The notes under the pieces: model-generated | Told to the model about the DNA's origin: nothing | What the model saw: the letters and a program-made list of their open reading frames with translations, nothing else | Database searches by the model: none | Shown: positions 24,044 through 29,451 of the stretch, piece by piece | How positions within the stretch are numbered: position 1 is the stretch's first letter | Layout: the number at the start of each line of letters is the position of its first letter | From: an uncultured Lachnospiraceae bacterium | GTDB lineage: Bacteria > Bacillota > Clostridia > Lachnospirales > Lachnospiraceae | Assembly: GCA_910578715.1 (NCBI GenBank) | Contig: CAJTRL010000049.1 | Location: 1 to 29,451, forward strand | Length of the DNA stretch: 29,451 nt | Direction of reading: 5' to 3' | Program-made: the position numbers and the translations under genes

Positions 24044-25144
24044 ATGCTGCCAATATCCGTTTGCATTATCGCTAAAAATGAAGAAAAACATATTGCAGAA
24101 TGCTTAAAGCGGTTGAAACCCTACCATTGCGAGATAGTTTTGGTCGATACCGGCTCCACTGACCGGACGCTGGAAATCGCCGCAAAATATACCGATAAAA
24201 TTTATCACTTTGACTGGATAGATGATTTTGGCGCCGCCAAAAACTATGCCGTCCGACAGGCCTCTCATGACTGGATTCTCAGCCTTGACTGCGACGAATA
24301 TCTGGAAAGTATTGATGAAAAAAGCCTTGCAAAGCTGATGGAGCAGTACCCGGAAAGAGCCGGACGTATTCTTCTGCGCAATCGCTTTCGCCAGAATGGG
24401 CAGACCAACTACGAAAACGTGCGGCTCTGCCGCTTTTTTAACAGAAAATATTATCATTTTACCGGGAAAATTCACGAACAGGTGACATGGCGGACAGTCT
24501 GTAAGGAAACAAATCCCGGCACATCTCCCACCGAAAATTTATCTTTTACCGAGCCCATAGTGGTCTATACCGCCCCGATTACCGTTCTCCACGTCGGTTA
24601 CAACCTTTCCGAAGAAGAACTGCGCGCAAAATCCCGCCGGAACATCATCCTTCTGGAACAGGAGCTCACTGCGGCCGGCCCCGACGCTTATCTTTATTAT
24701 CAGCTGGGCAAAAGCTGCATGAAGCTGGAGGACTATGAAAAAGCATATGAATGGTTTAACCTCGGACTTTCCATGGATATAGAGCCCTCCCAGGATTATG
24801 TTCAGAATATGGTGGAATCCTACGGTTACTGTTTACTTGATATGAAACGCTTTCAGGAGGCTTTACAGCTTGAGAATGTTTATGAAGTCTTTGCTGTCCG
24901 GGCCGATTTTGTCTTTCTGATGGGACTGATTTATATGAACAACGGTCTGTTCCAGGAGGCCATCAAGGAGTTTTTAAAGTGTACCTCTATGGAACAGTTT
25001 TCTGTGGAAGGCATCAACAGCTATCGCGCTTATTATAATATCGGCGTCATTTATGAATGCACCGGGCAGAAAGCGGAAGCGCGCAAGTATTATGAAAAGT
25101 GCGGGGATTTTGAGATGGCGCGGGTGAGACTGCGGAAAATATAA
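24044..25144 (+). CDS. Glycosyltransferase family 2 protein with TPR repeats (2)
   Basis: The product is 366 residues, plainly a tandem duplicate of the upstream gene. The N-terminal 90 residues align without gaps (SVCIIAKNEEKHIAECLKRL, VDTGSTDRT, DCDEYLESI). The TPR part also aligns (YYQLGKSCMKLEDYEKAYEW; YYNIGVIYECTGQKAEARKY). The main difference is an insertion after HEQVTW, about residues 150-180, next to the presumed acceptor side, which suggests a changed specificity. It begins three bases after the first gene stops and is probably translated by coupling. A strong terminator follows. Confidence 0.88.
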   Translation: MLPISVCIIAKNEEKHIAECLKRLKPYHCEIVLVDTGSTDRTLEIAAKYTDKIYHFDWIDDFGAAKNYAVRQASHDWILSLDCDEYLESIDEKSLAKLMEQYPERAGRILLRNRFRQNGQTNYENVRLCRFFNRKYYHFTGKIHEQVTWRTVCKETNPGTSPTENLSFTEPIVVYTAPITVLHVGYNLSEEELRAKSRRNIILLEQELTAAGPDAYLYYQLGKSCMKLEDYEKAYEWFNLGLSMDIEPSQDYVQNMVESYGYCLLDMKRFQEALQLENVYEVFAVRADFVFLMGLIYMNNGLFQEAIKEFLKCTSMEQFSVEGINSYRAYYNIGVIYECTGQKAEARKYYEKCGDFEMARVRLRKI

Positions 25145-25177
25145 AGCGTGGATTCCACAATCCACGCTTTCCTTTTT
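25143..25177. terminator. Terminator after the GT2-TPR pair
   Basis: The perfect arms AAAGCGTGGATT and AATCCACGCTTT (12 bp, loop CCAC) are followed by CCTTTTT on the plus strand. T-rich sequence on the other side means it may also serve the convergent epimerase gene (stop 25213). Confidence 0.88.
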
Positions 25178-25212
25178 GCCTGCCAGTATTCCGTTTCCGC
25201 CTTTTCCCTCCT

Positions 25213-26343
25213 TCAGGATTTGCTTTCTCTCTTCTGAAGTTCTTTTTCCCGCAGACTACGCACCGTCTCCGCCAGCCCTTCCCGCATATGGGTCCGGGGC
25301 CGCCAGCCGAGCCCTGTTATTTTTTCCGTATCAAGAATCGCCTTTGTTGCCGTCGAATAACCCGCCTGTTCGCTTACATCCGGCACTTCAAACGTCACTT
25401 TCACCCCGTTATCCAAAGCCAGCCATTCCGTTATCTGCCGCAATGTTACTTCTGATTCCAAATCTGAGATATTATAGGCTTCGCCGCTCTTTCCGTTTAA
25501 TAATACCGTAAGAATGCCCGCCGCCGCGTCCGGCGCATAGGTGTATGAATACAACTGCGTGCCCGCACTTTTCAGAATAATATCCTCCCCGGCGGCCGCT
25601 TTCTTAATAAACTGTGCAATCGCTTTGGAATCCGAAAGAAGCATGGTCGGCCCATAGGCTCTGCTTAATCTGGGAATGACAAAATCAAGCCTGTAAGTCT
25701 GTCCGTAGGCATTGCATAGCGTCTCTCCCACCCGCTTGCTCTCCGGATATCCCGCACGCAGCGTATTACAGTTCAGATAACCAAGATAGTCCTCACTGAA
25801 TCTGTCCACATCGCCCCTGTTCTCCCCATATATCTCCACCGACGAAACAAAGCAGAACCGCTTTGTCTCATGTGCAACCGCATAGTCCAACAAATTCTTC
25901 GTTCCGATGACATTGGCCGTAATCGTTCCAATGGAGTCCTGGGAATACTGTAAAGGATGCGTATTGCTCGCCGCATGAATGATATAATCCGCCTTGCCGC
26001 ACTCCGGAATCTTCTGATTCACATCACAGACAACATAATGAAAATATTCCTCATTCCAATATTCCGCAAAACGCTCCTCCGCTCTTTGTTCATTCCGGCC
26101 AAGCGTAATTATGCGGATTGGTTCCTCGTCCGTATGAGTACGATTATACTGCATCAGCAATTCTATGATACATTTCCCTATCATTCCGGTAGCGCCTGAA
26201 AGAAGAATTGTTTTGCCGGAGAGCGGGTCCAAAGAGAGAGGGGGGGCTGATAATGTCTGCGCTCTGTTCTCTTCCTGATGCTCCCGCTCCTGGTTTTCCA
26301 ATTCCTGATTCTTCTGGTCTGTCTGTGTCATCGCTCTTTCCAT
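25213..26343 (-). CDS. NAD-dependent epimerase/dehydratase (extended SDR)
   Basis: The product is a 376-residue sugar-nucleotide-type short-chain dehydrogenase. An unusual hydrophilic Q/E-rich N-terminal extension (about residues 5-40) precedes the NAD-binding motif GATGMIG (50-56). Catalytic residues are visible as the SSVEIYG serine (167/168) and Y199xxxK203 in YPESK. NTHP and RLSRAYGP are typical of the UDP-glucuronate decarboxylase/4-epimerase branch. The C-terminal GLGWRPRTHMREGLAETV is the usual end of this family. It is the last gene of the minus-strand operon, 48 bases after the DUF4422 gene. The exact substrate cannot be told. ATG at 26331 is an alternative start. Confidence 0.87.
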   Translation of the reverse strand: MERAMTQTDQKNQELENQEREHQEENRAQTLSAPPLSLDPLSGKTILLSGATGMIGKCIIELLMQYNRTHTDEEPIRIITLGRNEQRAEERFAEYWNEEYFHYVVCDVNQKIPECGKADYIIHAASNTHPLQYSQDSIGTITANVIGTKNLLDYAVAHETKRFCFVSSVEIYGENRGDVDRFSEDYLGYLNCNTLRAGYPESKRVGETLCNAYGQTYRLDFVIPRLSRAYGPTMLLSDSKAIAQFIKKAAAGEDIILKSAGTQLYSYTYAPDAAAGILTVLLNGKSGEAYNISDLESEVTLRQITEWLALDNGVKVTFEVPDVSEQAGYSTATKAILDTEKITGLGWRPRTHMREGLAETVRSLREKELQKRESKS

Positions 26344-26391
26344 GCCTTTCCTTATATTCGTTTATGGCTTAATATCGGACGAATCCCATCC

Positions 26392-27663
26392 TCATACCAT
26401 CCACTTCTTTCCTGCATGCACAATCTTTAATTTATCTCTGTTCTTTTGAAAATATAACGTTGTCAGGTTTTCACCCATATATCCCGCAAAGCGGTCGGCC
26501 CGCTCCCACCCCTTCGGCGTCGTCAGCGCTTCCGCCCGCTCCAGAACGGAAAAAAGAAAACCGCAGTAATCATCAAAGACTTCCGCCTTTGCAATCAGCA
26601 TATTGTAATTATAGAAATGCTGCTCCCCGCTTTCGACCATCTGTTGATATGCGCTAAAATAATCCGGCACAGTTTCTTCCAGCGCGCGGAGCATCGCATT
26701 CCAGTCCTCTTCTTTGATATAGCGGAAATGCTGTGTGGAAATATTCGGATAATGGACGGACGGATAAGGAAGAATCACATCCCATTCATCCCCTCTGCAC
26801 AGCAGAGCCTCCATCTCTCTATCATCCACCGCAAAAATCCGTCGATAATGACATAACCCCTTATAGGCCGCCTGGCAATTTTTCCAGGCATAGTAAGTCG
26901 CCGTCAGTTCGCAGTAATTGCGGTTTTTACGGGAAATATTTACTCCCGCATTGTCCCGCAATTCCGTTATTCTCTGCTCCGTAAGGTCTGCGCCCACCTG
27001 AATCGGGTACACATAGGAGGGAATCCGTATCTCGTTCTGCAAAGGACGGTCTACATGGCATTTGGCCTGAAAGACCTGAATGCTGTCCATATCTCTCCTG
27101 CCCCTATTATCTGCGTCCGCGGCAGATGACTCTGCCACCGCTTCTTCCAAAACAGCTTCCGCCACCATATCAGACATTACTCCCACTTCCTTTATGGGAT
27201 GCAAATATTCTGCATTTATGGCTAACAGCGCCTTTACCGTCTTACATCCCGGCAGATTATTGTAATAGGCTTCCATCAGCTGATTTTCCAGCTCCCCGGT
27301 AACCGGAAGTATCGCGGAATCCTCAATCTGCAAAGAATGCAAAGACTCCGTTATAGCACAGTGATGCGTTTCGGGAGCGGCAACGAGATAACTGACCGGA
27401 CGGCCAGGGACAGAAACCTCCACGGAAATTTCCCGCTTCCATTCAGAGAGTCTTTTTACCGGAATGCCATCGATTTCCATCGGATTTTCGCCCGTTTTTC
27501 CTTCTCCCGCATCCGATACCAGGAAAAAAAGAGGCTTCTTCCGATATAAGTCCCGGAGCACGGTATAGACGCTGGCCGCAACGATTCCGGCGCCATAGAT
27601 ACAGAAGGGGACGTTAAGAAAACGGAAGAATCTGTCACTCTCTTTTTGATGCTCTTTTTCCAT
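26392..27663 (-). CDS. DUF4422 glycosyltransferase-like protein with N-terminal Rossmann-like domain
   Basis: The product is 423 residues. The C-terminal part (about 195-420) matches DUF4422, a family in capsule and exopolysaccharide clusters thought to be glycosyltransferases. It shows IQVFQAKCHVDRPL, NISRKNRNYCELTATYYAWKN, GLCHYRRIF, QHFYNYNMLIAKAEVFDDY and a final GYMGENLTTLYF. The N-terminal 160 residues begin with FCIYGAGIVAASVYTVL, a Rossmann-like start found in sugar or nucleotide sensing domains, followed by EIDGIPVKRLSEW. An acidic linker (about 165-192) joins the two halves. GGAGG precedes the ATG. It lies between the nucleotidyltransferase (56 bases) and the epimerase. The function of the N-terminal half is unknown. 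Confidence 0.8.
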   Translation of the reverse strand: MEKEHQKESDRFFRFLNVPFCIYGAGIVAASVYTVLRDLYRKKPLFFLVSDAGEGKTGENPMEIDGIPVKRLSEWKREISVEVSVPGRPVSYLVAAPETHHCAITESLHSLQIEDSAILPVTGELENQLMEAYYNNLPGCKTVKALLAINAEYLHPIKEVGVMSDMVAEAVLEEAVAESSAADADNRGRRDMDSIQVFQAKCHVDRPLQNEIRIPSYVYPIQVGADLTEQRITELRDNAGVNISRKNRNYCELTATYYAWKNCQAAYKGLCHYRRIFAVDDREMEALLCRGDEWDVILPYPSVHYPNISTQHFRYIKEEDWNAMLRALEETVPDYFSAYQQMVESGEQHFYNYNMLIAKAEVFDDYCGFLFSVLERAEALTTPKGWERADRFAGYMGENLTTLYFQKNRDKLKIVHAGKKWMV

Positions 27664-27719
27664 GAAAATCCTCCACTCCAGCTCTTCCAGACGCTTACAT
27701 ACATTTATACTTGCTCGTC

Positions 27720-28382
27720 TTATACCTGCTCGTCCGAATAATGATTTCTCACCCAGTTTACCGCACGCTCGTAATCATTTATCGTATCTATTTCCCTTGT
27801 CCGCAGCTCCATAAACGGCAATGGCAGATAGGTCTCCACCATTTGAAAAACATGTCCCGTCCCACTCAGCATTTTCGCACTCTGAATCTGTGTGATGCCA
27901 TTCCACTCATAGCTCCCGGCATTCTTGGAAAATGCGCTTACATACTCTTTGCCGTTTTCCTCATATGTCTGCAGCATCCACGGGTCATCGCTGTCGGGTA
28001 CGCCGCCGCTGACAAATTCCCCGTCGTATTCCAATATCCGTTTCATATCTTCCGGATGTATCAGCAAATCGCCGTCCAAAGAAAGAATATATTTATTCGC
28101 ATATCTTGCCGCCAGCGCCACCGACGCTCCCGTTCCCGTACTCCGGTAATTATGATTGAATACGAACAGAATATCTTTTCGATATTGCTTTACGACTTCT
28201 ATCACTTTTTCAGCCTGATACCCTACTACCACCCGAACGTCCTTTTCCCCGTCCAGCATTTCCAAATGACGGATAATCAGCGGTTTTCCTTCTACTTCCA
28301 CCAGGGCCTTCGTGGAGCCAAGTCCCAGACGATTGCCCATTCCCGCACAGCTTATAATTACAGTCCTAGAAATATTCGACAT
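27720..28382 (-). CDS. Nucleotidyltransferase (sugar-1-phosphate or phosphocholine type)
   Basis: The product is a 220-residue GT-A-fold NTP transferase. The signature is present in a variant form: SCAGMGNRLG followed by STKALVEVEGKPLI, with the catalytic lysine K25. The metal-binding SLDGDLLI has D103 and D105. The short length and compact form resemble LicC-type phosphocholine cytidylyltransferases as well as sugar-1-phosphate nucleotidyltransferases; the sequence alone does not decide. AAAGGAAAGG is upstream. With the adjacent HAD phosphatase it may make an activated phospho-sugar or alcohol for glycan decoration. Confidence 0.82.
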   Translation of the reverse strand: MSNISRTVIISCAGMGNRLGLGSTKALVEVEGKPLIIRHLEMLDGEKDVRVVVGYQAEKVIEVVKQYRKDILFVFNHNYRSTGTGASVALAARYANKYILSLDGDLLIHPEDMKRILEYDGEFVSGGVPDSDDPWMLQTYEENGKEYVSAFSKNAGSYEWNGITQIQSAKMLSGTGHVFQMVETYLPLPFMELRTREIDTINDYERAVNWVRNHYSDEQV

Positions 28383-28459
28383 TTTTCCAGCCTTTCCTTT
28401 CTAAATTTCCGCCTGCCTCTTTCTTTTTACGCTAGTTTGCTGACTGCCTGACAACGCGG

Positions 28460-29062
28460 CTAAATCAGCCTTTGCAAAAATTCTACCAGCCTTTCCTCGC
28501 TGTAAACAGCATGACTGGCGCAGCTCAATATGGAAGGCGCAATATTCCTGACTCCGCCATAGCCGATTCCGATTTCCGCCGCCTCTATCATTTCCGCATC
28601 ATTATTTCCGTCACCCACCGCCACAAAGGGAAGCAGCATCTGACTTACAACCGCATTTTTGTCCACGATACTGATAACATCCTGTAAATAGTCATCCCTG
28701 ACCAGAGCGCTTGAGCAAAACGTATGCGATTCCATGCCGATTTTTTCAATTAATCCTTTTATCCAGATATCCAGATTTCCTGTCACAATGTAGCACCGGC
28801 TCTTATTTTTTTGAATAAACTCCACCACTTTTTCGTTCAGTTTTATCCCGCTCACCAGCTGGCAGACTTCACTCACGGGTATATTTTTCAACAATTCTAC
28901 CCTTTGCAGAAAGCTCTGCTTAAACGGGATTTCTCCCTTCATTGTACTTTCTGTCACCTGGCGCATCTGCTCAAAAATGCCGAACCTGTTTGCAATGGCG
29001 GGCAGTATTTCTTCTCTTGTTACGGTTGAATCCAAATCAAATAGAAATATTAGTTTGCTCAT
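28460..29062 (-). CDS. HAD-family phosphatase (SerB-like)
   Basis: The product is a 200-residue haloacid-dehalogenase hydrolase. All four motifs are present: FDLDST (nucleophile D9, acid D11), VTGN (T94), K135 in VDKN, and VGDGNNDAEM (D151, D155). The cap is small and helical (about 17-80), as in SerB/HAD-IB enzymes, which act on phosphoserine or phosphosugars and phosphoalcohols. Its start overlaps the end of the upstream radical-SAM-like frame by 26 bases, so expression is coupled. The natural substrate is unknown; pathway context suggests a glycan precursor phosphate. Confidence 0.85.
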   Translation of the reverse strand: MSKLIFLFDLDSTVTREEILPAIANRFGIFEQMRQVTESTMKGEIPFKQSFLQRVELLKNIPVSEVCQLVSGIKLNEKVVEFIQKNKSRCYIVTGNLDIWIKGLIEKIGMESHTFCSSALVRDDYLQDVISIVDKNAVVSQMLLPFVAVGDGNNDAEMIEAAEIGIGYGGVRNIAPSILSCASHAVYSEERLVEFLQRLI

Positions 29063-29451
29063 AGGCCCTCATTTCTTCTTCTGATAATTGTATGGCTGCC
29101 GGAATCCTATCGCTCTGCGGCTTACAATAAGCGCATATTTCCGGAACTTCATTCAGGTATTTGTTATCAAATTCAGTTAATGCTTCTATAAAATTCTTCG
29201 ATTCGTTTCGAAGGGATGTAATGTTTAAAATATTATCGTTTCCATATTCTTTTTTTAACTCTCTCAATGTCAATATTTTTCCACAACATGCCATAAAGTC
29301 ATCCGCCAATGTCCAACAGCTTCTATTACAGCAGTTTTTGTAGATTTCTCTGACCTGTTCTTTATCTTCATTGCGCGGCTGTTGATAGTCGCCCGAATCA
29401 AACCATTCTCCGGTAGAAAACATAAAGTTATAATTTCCCACACTGACACCA
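29037..29451 (-). CDS. C-terminal part of a probable radical SAM protein, 5' end outside window
   Basis: About 138 codons are visible; the frame runs off the right edge, and the internal GTG at 29441 is unlikely to be the start. The segment has clustered cysteines: CCNRSCW, then DDFMACCGK, then CAYC near the end. It has the general layout of the auxiliary iron-sulfur region seen at the C-terminus of radical SAM enzymes in polysaccharide clusters. The CxxxC motif of the core is not in the window, so the assignment is provisional. It overlaps the HAD gene by 26 bases and is upstream in the same operon. Confidence 0.5.
   Translation of the reverse strand, partial: GVSVGNYNFMFSTGEWFDSGDYQQPRNEDKEQVREIYKNCCNRSCWTLADDFMACCGKILTLRELKKEYGNDNILNITSLRNESKNFIEALTEFDNKYLNEVPEICAYCKPQSDRIPAAIQLSEEEMRAYEQTNISI

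Overview
The window looks like a chromosomal segment of a Gram-positive, low-to-mid GC Clostridia, most probably Lachnospiraceae. The evidence is the gene order rpmG-secE-nusG-rplK-rplA-rplJ-rplL-rpoB-rpoC-rpsL-rpsG-fusA, strong AGGAGG-type ribosome binding sites, sigma-A-like promoters, a Firmicutes-type L10 leader, and RpoB/RpoC sequences of the clostridial type. The family-level placement rests on sequence resemblance recalled by eye; no search was run.

Region 1 (1-17,020, minus strand) is the core transcription/translation block. It reads from rpmG at the right to a 3'-truncated fusA at the left. It has at least four visible promoters: before rpmG, before the L10 leader, before rpoB, and before rpsL. 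It also has visible terminators after rplA, rplL and rpoC. The rpsL promoter is embedded inside the rpoBC terminator hairpin. Tandem short palindromes sit in three gaps (rpsL-rpsG, rplL-rpoB, nusG-rplK). A CapA-family membrane-anchored protein interrupts the block between rplA and rplJ. It is followed by a long, nearly perfect inverted repeat of about 190 bp.

Region 2 (17,100-19,350, plus strand) holds two genes. One encodes a coiled-coil protein resembling FlxA-like proteins; the other resembles the flagellar filament cap FliD. They are preceded by a good match to the flagellar sigma-D (sigma-28) promoter consensus and end in a bidirectional terminator.

Region 3 (19,387-21,101, minus) is a stand-alone acyl-CoA carboxyltransferase (PccB/MmdA family). 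It has its own promoter and a palindrome of the FabT type in its leader, with no biotin carrier or decarboxylase partner nearby.

Region 4 (21,130-29,451) is a surface-glycan region. On the minus strand a small XRE-type regulator is translationally coupled to UDP-galactopyranose mutase (glf). On the plus strand two tandem GT2-TPR glycosyltransferase paralogues follow their own promoter. From the right edge a minus-strand operon runs radical-SAM-like C-terminus, HAD phosphatase, sugar/choline-type nucleotidyltransferase, DUF4422 glycosyltransferase-like protein, and NAD-dependent epimerase. Together these suggest synthesis and transfer of a galactofuranose-containing, possibly phospho-modified surface glycan, or glycosylation of a surface protein. 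That functional picture is inference.

No tRNA, rRNA, CRISPR array, insertion sequence or transposase was recognised.
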